A stretch of DNA of 64,000 nt from Stemphylium vesicarium. Its lineage: Eukaryota > Ascomycota > Dothideomycetes > Pleosporales > Pleosporaceae. Every line of letters starts with the position of its first letter. Position 1 is the first letter of the stretch. Below, piece after piece: positions 51,187 to 63,605 of the stretch. Position numbers and translations under genes: made by a program. Location: positions 1-64,000 of the forward strand of contig QXCR01000016.1 in the NCBI GenBank assembly GCA_004380135.1, written 5' to 3'. The notes beneath the pieces are model-generated. The model was given only the letters and a program-made list of their open reading frames with translations. It was not told the DNA's origin and did no database searches.

Positions 51187-53841
51187 ATGTCTCGCATGCA
51201 GCAGGACCAGTTCGTCGACGATGACGAGGAGGAGTGCTGCCCCCTCTGCGTCGAGGAGTTCGACCTGTCCGATCGGAACTTCCGCCCATGTCCCTGTGGC
51301 TACCAAGTGCGCCTTCCTCGCCAAAACTCGGTGAAGCCGTCTCGAGTCGCTCTGCTAACACCCGCCCCAGATATGCCAGTTCTGCTACAACAACATCAAG
51401 ACGACCATGAACGGACTGTGCCCCGCCTGTCGCCGGCCCTACGACGATTCCACCATCGAGTGGAAGACCATCTCCCCCGAAGAGTGGGTCCCCTGCTCCT
51501 TCCCTCCCGTAACCCCACGCTGACAATGGACAGAATGGCACAGCACAAGCAGCTGATCGCGCAAAAGGCCAAAAAGAATGCGCAGATACGGCAGAAGGAA
51601 GCACAGAAAGCCGAAGCCGACTCCCTTAGCCGGAAGCACCTTTCCGGCCTCCGTGTTGTCCAGAAGAACCTCGTATACGTCACAGGTCTCACGCCCACCA
51701 TACGCGAAGACGAATTACTCAAGACGCTCCGCGGCGACGATTACTTTGGCCAGTATGGCAAGATACTGAAGATTGTTGTGAGCAAAGCCAAGGAGAACGC
51801 GCAACATCAGCAGTCCGTCGGCGTCTACGTTACATTCGCTCGCAAGGAAGATGCAGAGAGGTGTATCAACGCCGTCGACGGCTCGCAAAACGGCGACAGG
51901 GTGTTGAGGTATGTGACAGCCCCTTGATGCCATGTGTCATCTAACTAACCCCCGTTCTACAGAGCGCAATTTGGTACAACCAAATACTGTTCGGCCTATC
52001 TCCGCGGCGAGACTTGCAACAACCGCAATTGCATGTTCCTGCACGAACCTGGCGAAGACAATGACAGCTTCACTCGCCAGGACCTTTCCATGATGAACTC
52101 GATTCAGACCCAACAGCCATCCCAATCTTCAACCTCTCGCGCCGCCCCTCCTGCTCACCAAGGGCCTGCCGTCGCCGCCGCAACGCCGATGAACCGACAG
52201 GATAGTACCGATACGTCTAGTTCGATACATGACGCACCTGGCTTACCCGCCACCGCAAGCTGGGGAAGCAAGGCGGTGCTGGAACGTCGTGCAAGTCGCT
52301 CAACAATCGCCTCGAACAATGCCAGCCCTATGGTCACCAACGCAGTACCGGCTCAAGCGTCGAAAGCACCAAAGCCAGCGGAAGCACCCAAAAAGAAAGG
52401 CAAGGAAAAGGAGAAAGATAAGGATAAGGACAAGGACAAGGAAAAAGAAAAGGAAAAAGAGAAGGAGAAAGACAAGTCCCCGCAGCCATCCAAGTCCGCG
52501 ACCCCCCAGTCTACCTCCGCTCCTGCGCCCACCACACGCCCCTCCAAGCCCCGCAACAAGGATTTGCCAGACTTGTTGAAGATCATCTGCTCACCAGATT
52601 TCAAGTTTGTCTTTGCAAAGGGTGTCCTTACCGAGGAGGAATTCAAGGCCGTCGCCGAGTTCCCTCAGCTAATCGATCCAAATGGAGGCGCAAAACGCCG
52701 CGCCATGAAAGAAAAAGAGAAAGAACTTGCCGCACTGAGGGAGGCCGAGGCTGAAGCAAAGGCAGCTTCCCAGCAACAAGCACCGGCTGCCGAACGCGAG
52801 GATGATGGTGCGACTGCGGGTGGTAGCCTACAATTGGGCGGAGAGCCCGAGGACGGGCCCGAGACAACTACCAATCACCTAAACCAGCACGCGATTGCAC
52901 CGCCCGGCCAACAGGGCTTTGGTGGCAACCTCTTTGGGCAAAATACTCCTTTGGCGGAGGACTTCAGCACTCTTGGATTGAGCAACCGAGGCCTGACCGC
53001 ACATCAGCAACAGCAGCTCCTGCTCTCTAACTTCAAGTCCGGCACTCCATCTACGGGTCTCATCAGCAATATGCAAAACGCGCAGCCTCAACAACATGGA
53101 ATGACCGGAAATGCTTCTGGTCATACGAGGCACACTTCTCGCTTCAGCTTCGCCAACGACAGCTCTTCGGCTTCCGCAAACGTGCAACCTGTTGCGAACC
53201 AGAAATTGATGAGCCAGCAAAACTCAATGATGCCGAAGAATGCCAGTCAGTTCAATCCCATGTCACAGCATCAACCTTTGGGCGGGCAATTCTTCACCAA
53301 CGTGCAAGGACCGCCCCCAGGACTGAAGCCTACTGGTACGCCTCCTGTTAGCGGGACTGGGATGTTCGGTCAAGGTCACGGGTTTGCTACTGGCGGTCTA
53401 CCCTACGGAACAGGCGCCACTGCACGGAACAACAGCGAAGCCATGTATCAGGATCTGCTTCGCAGCCGCAACATGGACGGTGGTGCTAGGCTAGCTGATG
53501 CTGGAAAGCGTGAGTCAATGTTTCCTTCTTTCCTTAATCAACACCCCTCGACCTCTACACCTGCCCCTGCCCCTGGCCTTCTTAGCTTTCCTTATGGGCC
53601 TTCGCCTGGCGCTTACCAGGAATCTGGTTCGCAGAAATCTAAGAAAAAGGGAAAGAAGCATAGGCATGCCAACACTTCCTCTTCTGGAGGAGGTGGTCTT
53701 GCCGATGTACAAGACCCGAGTATCTTGCAGGCAAGGCTGCATCAAGGCGGCATGGCCGGCCAGGGCTTGTATGGCCAAGGTCAAGGCGGCTTTTCTTCGC
53801 TATATTCCAACAACAACTACGGCGGCGCTGGACGATGGTAG
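51187..53841 (+). CDS. NOT4: CCR4-NOT E3 ubiquitin ligase NOT4 (short reading)
   Basis: Exons 51187-51306, 51371-51483, 51534-51908 and 51963-53841 (introns 64, 50 and 54 nt) give 828 aa. The C4C4 RING uses Cys18, 21, 35, 37, 42, 45, 57 and 60 (CCPLCVEEFD ... CPCGYQICQFC ... CPACRRPYDD). An RRM (LVYVTGLTPTIREDELL onward) and a CCCH finger (CSAYLRGETCNNRNCMFLH) follow in normal Not4 order. A Lys/Glu/Asp-rich tract lies around residues 320-345, then a Gln/Gly/Asn-rich tail. Not4 ubiquitinates ribosomal and other proteins during translational quality control and mRNA decay. This reading ends at GAGRW. Splicing from near 53779 to 54409 would instead extend it to about 1686 aa (see next feature). 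Confidence 0.9.
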
Positions 53842-54408
53842 TAGTTATCTTCTTCTACATATTGGTCGGCCTGTTGGCCAGACATATTGTCTTAGTACTT
53901 TATTGGAACAATGGCTGCATGGCGTTTCGGTTTACACGGGGACTGCATCGGCACACATTCGGTGCTTCGACACCGGGGTGCCTGGCGTTATGATTGGGCT
54001 ACACGGCCACAGTCAGATCTTTTGACACTGGCGCGTTTTCACGGCACTACTATACCTTGACGTTTCCTTTCCTATTTGTCAATTTTGGGTGGTTTGCGTT
54101 GTCCTGCCGATGCAAAGGTCAGCTTCTCTCGTCGTCTTCGTCATGGTCATCGCATGTACGTAACTACCCCTCCTGCCGCGATCAAGTCGGCATGCTTACT
54201 TTCTAATAGAGAGATGGCTGCACAATTTTCTTGCCTTTTAAGTGACGGAGATGCTCGAGAGACCACCTTTGCAACCTGATGTATATTAATGCGTTGTCAG
54301 CACTACCACTCTGACCATCGTCTGGCGGTCGCTGTCGTTACCGAGCCTATTCTCGCCATTGAAACTGATTGACTCATGTGGAAGATTTATACTAATACCT
54401 CCGTCTAG

Positions 54409-57044
54409 ATGACATACCTCTAAGTGCGGAAGAGCAAGCATCCATCAACGTCGACGCACTCGTTAACGACAGCGATAATGAACCCATACGAGGTGCACCA
54501 AGCACTCCAATGAGTAGCCAATTCTTCGAGCATCCACGGCGGTCCACTCCCACGGTTCCACCTGGCTTTACGGTCCCGGCTATCCCAAAGAATGTTATTG
54601 AGGAGTCGCGTGCTCGACCGGGATCCAGGCCGATGTCTCGGACTACATCCTCAACCATTATACCGGCTGTCCCCGTTGTACCTGTTACTCCAACCCGGAC
54701 CGCCACACCTAACAAGGCCGTCAAAAGTAAACAAAAGGGAGGTGCTACCGAGTCTGCGACACCTGTGGCTGTTCCTGCCGCAGCACCTACAACCAAATCG
54801 CAGCCTACGACGCCAATGAAGGCTCCAGTGGCCAAGGAGGCAGTCGTAATCCCGCAAACCCCCAAGGAACCAACGCCCAGAGAGGCATCCAGGAAATCTA
54901 AGGGAGACATAGTCTCGACGCCCAAGACTCCACCTGAAACGAAGAAGTCGGTCCCCGAAGCTGGTACCAAAGATGCATCAAAGGCGAAGATTGCTTCCAA
55001 GAAGAACCAGTCTCAGGCCCAGACCACTCCTAAAAGGGAGCCTCTGAAAGAGCCAGTGCATACTCCGATCGCTGTTGCAACCCCTACCTCTTCCACCAAA
55101 CGACAGCCTCCGGGCAAGCTCGACATTTCAGCGGCGTCTAAATTACCAGCGGAGGAGGACTCGCCAGCTCCAAATTCAGGCAAAGTGGACATTCAAACAA
55201 AGAATGACCGCTCACTACCAGCGACAACAGCTAATTCTGTGCCTCCAAGCCCCGCTGCATTGGGGACTGGGTCGCCAATCAAGCGTGCGGGAGCACCCAG
55301 GACTTTACGTGTCGTTGCAACACCAAAAACTGAAGTTCCACCACCTTTGTCTGTGGCATCGGCGCCTTCACTGCCCCAAATACCGACTGTTGACAAACTT
55401 AGGTCTAGGCAAGCTAGTATCGCCTCTGTGAATCAGCCAGGCACTCCTGCGAGCGACTTGATATCGGACACAGCTTCAATTACTTCCACGTCCTTCTCTA
55501 GAGCAAGCTCACCCCCTCCTATTGGTGGTAAGGTCGGGACCGCCCCTGTGAGAAAGAAGACCAAGTCGCAAGCCAAAAAAGATAGGCAGGAGCGCAAGAA
55601 GCAGATAGAAGAGGAGCAACTGGAAGACAACAAGTCAGATGTCGAGGTTGTACAAGCTCCCATCATTGGCCGCAAGAAGAAAGCGAAGAAGCCGTCGTCC
55701 AACCCTAAGCCAATTGCGGCAGCCTTTAAGAGTCAGCCCGCTTCGCCTAAGCCCGTGACAGTCGAGGAAGAACATTCTGATGCAACAGCCCCCGCTTCTC
55801 GCACAGTGTCTCCCGCAAAGGTCTCGGCTGCAGTGACACCTGAACCAGAGGTTGAGCGCGAAGAGTCAAAGGACAAGCGAGAGCACACTGCACAGTCTAT
55901 CATGGCTGAGCTGCAGCGTACGGGCGAACTACTCACATCGACTCTTGAATTCTTCAAGCCGCTGTCCTCGTCACTTACACATACCTCTCGCAATACCCAG
56001 TCGGGCAATGCGACCGTGCCTCCCGACCTGAAACTCCATTTTTCAGAAGCCGATCTTGAGACCTTAGCTAAGAAGAAACCTTTGCGTCTTAACTGTCAGG
56101 ATGGTAGGTCCGATTCCAGAACCCTTATTACACCTGGTGGTAAATTCTTCTGGGGACTCAGTGAAGAGCTAGAGGCAAAGGCACTTGAACTTGAAAAGCA
56201 CATTGAGGAACTCAAGGGTCATGCTCGTTACCATCCGCGAAAGCAGAGTACGCACGGCCAGGGCGCGGGTGAGCAGTCCAAGGATGTTCTCCCCGCCATT
56301 GCCACGGCGCTCAAAGAAGCAGAGAGGAAGCTGGACACGAATGGTGGCCGACAGATGCCAAGACTTGACGGTTCTTCTGTGCTGTTGGGCCCGAACAATC
56401 TTCCCCTGCCACCAGTACATTCACAAGATGCGTCTCTTCCTCAGGTCCCACCTCCACAGCAACAGCAAACACCAGCCGACGCAGGAGGTTATTTGAACCA
56501 ATATGTCCTCCCTCGAACAGACAACCCACCACCAAATCACCCACGTCCCGAGATGGCTGCGGTAGGTGGCCCGCCTGGTGCCGGCACAGCAAACATCTCT
56601 GTAAATGCAAACAGATTTACAAAGGCGGCTAAGGCGGTCGTGGAGGGCGGTGCGGTGGGCAGCACAGAGATCGACGGCGTAGGCTTAATGGCTGCCGATA
56701 GACTTGGCGGCGTCTTCGTCCAAGGTCTCGAAGCACTGGTGGGCGCCGGCCTTGGCTATCAGTCTACGCAAGAATTCGGTCTCGACAGCAATGGTAATAT
56801 CACGTTTGGGCACGGGCACGGTGGAGGCGGACTCGACATGCAGGGCTTGATGAATGCAATCGAAAGTACGGCTGGCATGGGTGGTTATAGTGGCAATACG
56901 AGGAGGGGAAGAGGCAGTGTGTTGACTATGGAAGAGGCGGAGCAGGCCATGCATGCCGCTAGGAAGGAGCACGATGTGTTGGAGAAGAAGCTTTCGGCGC
57001 TGATGAAGAAGAACAAGAAACTTGCGACTGGTGGGGGTAGATGA
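54409..57044 (+). CDS. NOT4: probable C-terminal exon of NOT4 (long form)
   Basis: Open frame of about 878 codons directly after a strong intron end (TACTAATACC...CGTCTAG at 54390-54408), so it must continue an upstream exon. Joined to the NOT4 frame at 53779 (GGCCAAG/GTCAAG) the phase is right and the junction reads LYGQDDIPLSAEEQ. Content fits the long Not4 of filamentous fungi as I know it: VDALVND, then STPTVPPGF and SRPMSRTTSSTIIPAVPVV, a disordered Pro/Thr/Lys stretch, and an ordered end with FVQGLEALVGAGLGYQS and MEEAEQAMHAARKEHDVLEK. The donor is weak and the intron long (629 nt), so a separate gene with its first exon inside 53842-54156 (a GTACGT donor lies near 54157) is the alternative. 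Confidence 0.65.
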
Positions 57045-57592
57045 GGGTGGACGAGTTTGTGTATATCATCGTTAGAAGATTGTAGAATAGCTGCACGCTA
57101 TACAATTGCACGCAAAGCGGTGCACGGTATTTTCTGCAAGATGGGTTCAAGATTCGCTGTGACATGTCTGGAGTGAAACCCTTTTGAGATATCAAACATA
57201 CAAGAGCTCTTTCGATTAGTCTACACTGTGCATGAGACCTGGAATCGACATTTCAGAATAGTGCGGGTATCATTTGCTGGTATTACAGTTTTTTCCTTCG
57301 CTATCATTGTACCACAAGCTTCTTAGCGGGATTCAAATCTTCTCCGGCCGCCTCATTTTGGCAAGGTCGTCAGTTTGCTGAGGCTCGCTGTGGCCGCATT
57401 GGTTGTTTCCCACATTGTACAGGGCTTGGCGGAGGTTGCAGCCTACCAAGTCTTCGCTGAGGCCGAAGTGCTTGAAAAGGACATATCGTGGCGTGGGTGG
57501 CTTCTCGGTCGCAAGATGTGCCCGACGTGTTACTCAGCGTTGAGAGCGTACTGTCAAGGCCGGAAGGCGCATGTTTAGAGAGAGCCACCTCA
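57045..57592. other. convergent 3' flanks NOT4/VPS60
   Basis: 548 bases between converging genes. No gene or repeat recognised. Confidence 0.45.
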
Positions 57593-58285
57593 TCATCCCG
57601 CGGCCTCCTTAACCTTGCCACCTGGTGTAGGAGCTTCATCGATGAACTGCGGCGGTGCAGTATCATCCAGCATGAAGTTCGGTACGCCGGAGGACTCTCC
57701 GACCCCCTCAAAATCGACTTCATCGCCCAAGGCCTCCAATTCAGCGTCCAGCTCCGATTCGTCTACGTCCTCTGGCACGTCGTAGCTGCGACTTATCGCG
57801 TCCTGAATATCGTTCCCCATGTCCATGAGATCGGCCATCTCGTCCTGAATCTTATCGATCTTATCGATGTTGATCTTGCCGTATTGCTTCCGCAGCTCCT
57901 TTGTCGTCGTCTTCATGGCGTCAATGGTGGTCATGTTATTCTTGAGGTTGTCCTGCATCATGCCGGCTTGTTCCATGTTCCAAGACTGTGCTTGAAGCTG
58001 GTCGCGTTGCGCTTCGTACTGCTTCCGCTGCTGGAGGACTTTGAGGGCTTTCTGCTTAATCGCCGTCTTGCCGGGGCCGTCGCGCATCTTTGCGAGCTTC
58101 TGCTGGTAGGTGCCCAGCTCGGCGTTGAGCTTAGCGAGCTTGACATCGAGGCTTTCTATCCGCGTATCGACCTGGAGCTGTTAACATATGACAAACACAT
58201 GCCAGTGCGCATAGCTTACATTGGAGATGGCGCTGTTGAGCGTCGGCTTGGGCGCGTTGCTCTTCGCTCCGAATAGGCGATTCAT
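57593..58285 (-). CDS. VPS60: ESCRT-III subunit VPS60 (CHMP5)
   Basis: Two exons, 58220-58285 and 57593-58171 (48-nt intron, phase 0), 214 aa. It begins MNRLFGAKSNAPKPTLNSAI as Vps60/CHMP5 does. Then come the basic Snf7 helical hairpin (VDTRIESLDVKLAKLN, KALKVLQQRKQYEAQRDQLQ) and the acidic C-terminal half (DESELDAELEALGDEVDFEG) that masks it and binds Vta1. Vps60 acts at endosomes with Vta1 to stimulate Vps4 disassembly of ESCRT-III. The acceptor at CTCCAG was preferred over the AG six bases earlier because it gives the family reading SNVDTRIESLD. Length equals that of yeast and animal forms. Confidence 0.95.
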
Positions 58286-59340
58286 AGCGGCGGAATACCT
58301 AGGGAGATTTGCAGAAAGAATTCCAAGGGGAATTATGCTGCATGTAGTTGTCAATGTAATGTGGAATGCGTACAAGCGGCGCTGGCAAGTGTGGGGTGAA
58401 TGCCAGGCAGCGAATGATGGTTGTAGCGCCGGCAGTTCCCGCTAACGTCATAGCATGTCACGTGCTTCAATGCCGAGCTCGGGATACCGAATACAATGTA
58501 GGCACCCGACCATGGAGACGACTTCCTGGGTATGGGTGCGGTAATCCGCAGGCAGGTGACGGCGCAAGTTTTGATGGTTCACTGCCAAGACATGATGTGT
58601 TTTCGTTGCTTCTTACACATGTATGGCTTTCCCACCTGTTATCTAGAGATGGCGACATGTATGCGCTGCAAGATGTCTTCCGACCATGGCGAACATTGTC
58701 AATCTTCAATATCGAGCCTAGCGTCGTTCGTATGATAGCGCCATGAATCTGCAGTTGCGTCATTTCCAATTCCACTGCCGTTCTCCGAGTAGTTTGACTG
58801 CGTACATGCCGTAGCTGCTATCAAGGAGGTGCAAGTGATCTGCGGCACGCTACCAGTACTACGCAGCTTCTAGCCTTGTGCTGTCACCACGAAACCCAAC
58901 AAATACCCTCCTTCTTACATGTGCGCTACTCTGCCACACCCTCATCGGACTTTCACGACTGTATTTGTCACGCTTGTATTTGTAACGATCGCTCACGGTA
59001 CATGGATTGATCGGGAGTCTCCTACGCGCGTTTCGCTAGCCATTGCCTTCCCCCGCCGTGTTCTTCGCTAGTAGGTACCTGTCCCACCTGTATGCACCCA
59101 GCCCAAGCCACGAACACGCGCCCTCTGCTGTCTCACCCAAGTAGCTCCTGCTAACAAAGGCCCTCCTCCACTGCGCAGGCCTTTTTGCATCCGTGTTCCC
59201 ACCCCCCCTTCGCATGACGCATTGGTCGCTGCAGTAATCCTACGCATGTCCAGCCCCACCGGCCGACAGCTGCTCTCGAGTCCCTCGCCCGGCCCTTCCC
59301 CTGCCCCGCCCTTGTAGTTGCCAGGCTACAACATACGACC
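58286..59340. other. 1-kb divergent intergenic region
   Basis: Between VPS60 and the SAPS gene. Pyrimidine-rich toward 59340. No gene, RNA or clear repeat recognised. Confidence 0.4.
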
Positions 59341-62300
59341 ATGTTTTGGCGCTTCGGCGGGTACGCGCAGCTATCATCGCTGGACAGCATCCTCGACAAG
59401 CCCGACGTCACCGTCGAGGAGCTGCTGGATGAGTCGGACCTGATACAGGAGCTCAAGCAGCAGAATTCGAAGCTTATAGAATACCTTCGCGACGAGAATG
59501 TCTTGGAGCGCCTGCTGCGTTATGTCATCGCCGCCAGGCCCAACCCCCCGCCCGAGGAAGAGACAGGAGGCTCGCCGGCGCATGAGCCGAGGAGTCCTAG
59601 CCGGGCTGGCTTCTTCGGCAAGGTCAGGGCACGCTCAACATCCACCACAAAATCCGATGCTGGCGAAGGCGAGGAAAGCAAGGAGGAGCGCCAGCGCATG
59701 AAGTACGCCTATGTCTCGTGCGAAATCTTATCGTCTGAAGTATGGTCCATATCGGAGGCCGTACTCGAGAACCAGGACACTTTGCGCCAGTTCTGGGCCT
59801 ACATCAAGCAGCCCGCGCCCCTCGACCCCGTCCAGGCTGGCTACTTTACCAAGGTAAACGAGTCGCTCCTCGACCGCAAAATGGAAGAGATGCTCGACTT
59901 CTTCAAGTGTCTTGACAACGTTGTGCCGGATATGCTGCAGCATGTCGACTGTCCAGTCATCATGGACCTGCTCTTGAAGATCATCAGCCTCGAGAAGAGC
60001 GAGGGCGGCCAGGGCATTGTTGATGTGGGTCAAATCATTTGCGTCTGCATTCAGAACTAACAAGAGTACAGTGGCTACAACAGCAGGATCTTGTCCCCCG
60101 ACTAATCGCCTTCCTCGGCCCAGACCAGTCTACCTCTACCCAAACCTCTGCTGGCGATTTCCTCAAGGCCATCATCACCATATCCGCCAACGCCACAACA
60201 CAAGATCAGTCGGTGATAGGGCCGAATGAGCTCACGCGCCAGCTTGTCTCGGAGTCATGTCTCAAGCAGCTGATTGATTTCATGCTGCACGGTGGCAACC
60301 CACTGACAGTCGGCGTGGGCATCATTATCGAGGTCATCAGGAAGAACAACTCCGACTACGACTTAGAGAATCAGATTGGACCTGTACCTAAGAATTCGGA
60401 TCCCATCTACCTAGGAACATTACTTCGCCAATTCGCAAACCACATTCCGCAATTTATGGAACTGGTCAATAGCTCCAGCCAGATCGTAACGCAAGCAGAC
60501 GGAACCGTCGTTCGGAAGAAGCGAGAGCTGAAGACAGCCTTCGGCGAGAAGATAGAGCCCCTTGGTTTCGACCGTTTCAAGACCTGTGAACTGATGGCTG
60601 AGCTGCTGCACTGCAGTAACATGGCGCTCCTCAACGAGCGCGGAAGCGAGGCTGAAGTCAGGAGACGGGATGCTGAGCGGGAGCGCTTAAAGGCAGACGG
60701 CAAGCTAACATCAGCGAACCCTGGAAACCCAGGCGACTTCTCTACCAGCGTCGATAGTCAAGGCTTCCATCATGCGCGAGCCCCATCTATGGATTCCCCT
60801 GCTGAGATCAAACCTCTGCACGTACAAAACAGCTCCGAAGACGATTTCGAGAAAGTTATCGCACCAGAGGTCGCGCCAGAAGACTCAAAAGAAACTGCGC
60901 GCGAGAAAGAGCCAATCGGGGAGCCCTTGGAGCCATCGCCAAAAATGGCACCAAGAGAAGCGCCAAAGGAGTCTTCCACTGGCAAGACGGCGGGTGACGA
61001 TGGGGAATTTGTCGATGAGCCCCTCACACCACCTAAAGATGCTACAGCATCTGACGAGGCGCCGCCTTCTCCTGCCAAGCCCGCGGACGACGCAGAGTCC
61101 CCCACATCAGCAGGGTTGTCTGCCAAGGTTGACGATCTCGGTCTGGACAAGGACACCGTGATGAACGATCGCCAGGAGCCCCCAGAGCCCGCAAAGACCG
61201 AGAAACCCGAGAATGAAGTCAAGACGCCACCGTCCCTGCTAACACAACAACTCAATCAGACCTCAGAGTTTGGCAATATTGACCCACCAGAGCCTTTGTC
61301 ACCTCACCCCGACGACAAGCCAGCACCGCTTTTCGCGGGTAAGAACCGCGATACCAGTGCGGAACCCGCCAAAATCGACACATCGCGATTCACAGCACCA
61401 GTGCCCGAGTCGGATCTTTCCGAGATCACACCCATTGACGAAACTCAAAGCGTACGCTCTGTAGTATTTGGTAGCGCGGAGGAGACTGTAGGGTTCGAGG
61501 TTGACATCGACGGAACACCGGTTGTCGGCGATTTGTTGAAGCTTACGTTCGTCGAAAACAAGGTGGTACCGACCATACTTGTAAGTACTGTTTCCTACCA
61601 CTGCGCACCGTGGCTGACATGTATAGGATTTCTTCTTCCGTTTCCCATGGAACAACTTTCTGCACAACGTGGTATATGACGTTGTTCAACAGGTATTTAA
61701 CGGTCAGATGGACCGTGGGTATAACCGACGACTAGCGATTGACCTCTTCGACAACGGGGGAATAACCGAACGCATTATCAAGGGACAAGAAGAGAGCGAC
61801 AAGTCGCACAAGGAAACGCACATGCGACTTGGATATATGGGCCATTTGACCCTGATCGCAGAAGAGGTATTGAAGTTCACGGAGCGACACACTGATGAAG
61901 TCCTCTCACAGATGGTCCTGGACAAGGTCCACGCTGAAGACTGGGTACACTACGTTGAACACATCCTCGCCGAAACCCGAGAACGCGATAATGCTATCCT
62001 CGGAGGCGTACGACCCGACATGAGTGTTGGCCCAAGACAGGCGGTGCTCAATGCTGTAAACGCAGCGAATAACTTCGGAGGCGACAGTGGGGGACTCTCC
62101 AACGCTAGCCTTGCCGGTAACGGCACCGTAGGCCTCGACAGCATGGAGCTCACCAATGCTGGTGACACTGGAGGTGGTGGGTACACCTTCAGCGGAGGCT
62201 CCTTGCTTAGTGGCTTTACTAACTCGAGTGACGAAGAAGACGAAGACATGGACGATGTCGACACCGAGAGAGAACGGGAACAACGACAGGGACCTGTCGA

Positions 62301-63191
62301 CGACTCCGAACAAGTGGGTGAAATCTCATTTGACGATGCTGATATGGACTATCGATAATCACATCGCCCCGACCATACACACTACTACCACGATCGTTTT
62401 CCGCCCTTGGTGCGTTTCCTTTTCTTATACCTGTTTGTATTATGAGCTGGGGCAGACAGAGGGCTTGCATGCTAGATCTTTGGACCAGACATCATCTCTT
62501 CTGTACATACATTCCCCCGCCATCCGCCAGGGTGTATGGTACACATAGTAATACACATCGTGAGATGTGATTTTCTCTCATCTCCTTTGTGTGACAAGAT
62601 GGCTCCCATGATCTAGCATGCTCTCCTTATTCCTATCCCTTGTTTTTCGAATGTATATGCTTTTTGCATTCTGTTTTGTTTTGTCGTTAGCGTTAGATAT
62701 CTGGTTTGCTAGCGTTCCATCTCCGTCTCGTCAGTAGCATGTACACTAGCGTTTGTTCTGTTCTACTAACACGATATCGTTTTTAGCCAAACATCCCACC
62801 GCTACAAATACCGCCTTCGCGTGCGCGTCGCCAGTTTGCGCTCCGGCTCGCTCAGCGCAAAGCTCAACTCGAATCAACGCGCGAAGCTGAAGAGGACCCA
62901 GACGATCCTTCGGCACCCAAGACACAGGAACAAGAAGAACGCGAAGGTCATCAACGTTTCGCCCGCATGTTCGAAGGCATCGAAGACTCCTCTGACGACG
63001 ATAGTATGCATAGCATTGAAGGGCCTGGGGATGAGGGACATGATAGCGTTGCTGGTCGCATAGAGTTGGAAGGCCAGGAAGTGGGGAGAGATAGTCCAGA
63101 GAAGTTTGCTAGTCCGGAAAAGGAGGATCTTGACATCGGTGTGGACCAGAAAGAGGCGAGTGGTGAAGGAGAGCGGAAAGTCGCAATGTAG
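59341..63191 (+). CDS. SIT4 phosphatase-associated protein (SAPS family)
   Basis: Exons 59341-60024, 60072-61580 and 61627 onward (introns 47 and 46 nt). The N-terminus MFWRFGGYAQLSSLDSILDK and the segment MKYAYVSCEILSSEVWSISE mark the SAPS family (yeast Sap155/185/190, fission yeast Ekc1, animal PP6R). These are armadillo-like partners that direct the Sit4/PP6 phosphatase in G1 and TOR signalling. A disordered acidic insert (about residues 440-690) separates the helical blocks; the second resumes at FRFPWNNFLHNVVYDVVQQV. Reading straight on, exon 3 stops at 62358 (974 aa). A GTGGGT donor at 62314 and a CTACTAAC...TTTTTAG acceptor at 62786 would add exon 62787-63191, starting PNIPPLQIPPSRARRQF, the usual fungal ending (1094 aa). 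I list the longer model. Confidence 0.88.
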
Positions 63192-63605
63192 TGTTTGAAG
63201 GAATGCTTGTCTGTTAGCGCATTTGGCACGATGCCAAATCGACTTATGGTTTATTCGTCACGGGTTGATCATCTGCGTTGTCGACTGGCGCGTGAGGTTT
63301 GTATATGGTACACAGGATGAATGCAGGCGATGATGTATGTAGTAATGCATGGTTATGAGATACCCAGCTTTTTTCTTTCCCCAGATACTTTGCTTTTACA
63401 ACGATGAACCTAGAGGAGTTAGTTTAGTATCGGTAGCGTTCATAGTTGAACGTGTTCGAATGGCTAGACTCGTCACTTTGCATCTGTGCCAATGAATTTG
63501 TATCACGTGATCCGGCGATACGCTAACGCCGTAGCGCGTTTCCGATGCGGTCACTTGTCGCAATCCCACCCGCTCTCTCTCTGGAGATCAAATACCACAC
63601 ACAGA
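63192..63605. other. intergenic SAPS/DCTN6
   Basis: 414 bases holding the 3' UTR of the SAPS gene and the promoter of the next gene. Nothing recognised. Confidence 0.4.

Noticed and set aside
53509..53584. Possible intron GTGAGT...CTTAG inside NOT4 exon 4
   Set aside because: Its 76-nt length would shift into a frame losing the KKKGKKHRHANTSS and DPSILQARL segments typical of fungal Not4. An exitron spliced elsewhere is not excluded.
57488..58276. 262-codon plus-strand frame opposite VPS60
   Set aside because: Leu/Val-rich shadow of the Asp/Lys-rich VPS60 coding strand; no real membrane-protein pattern.
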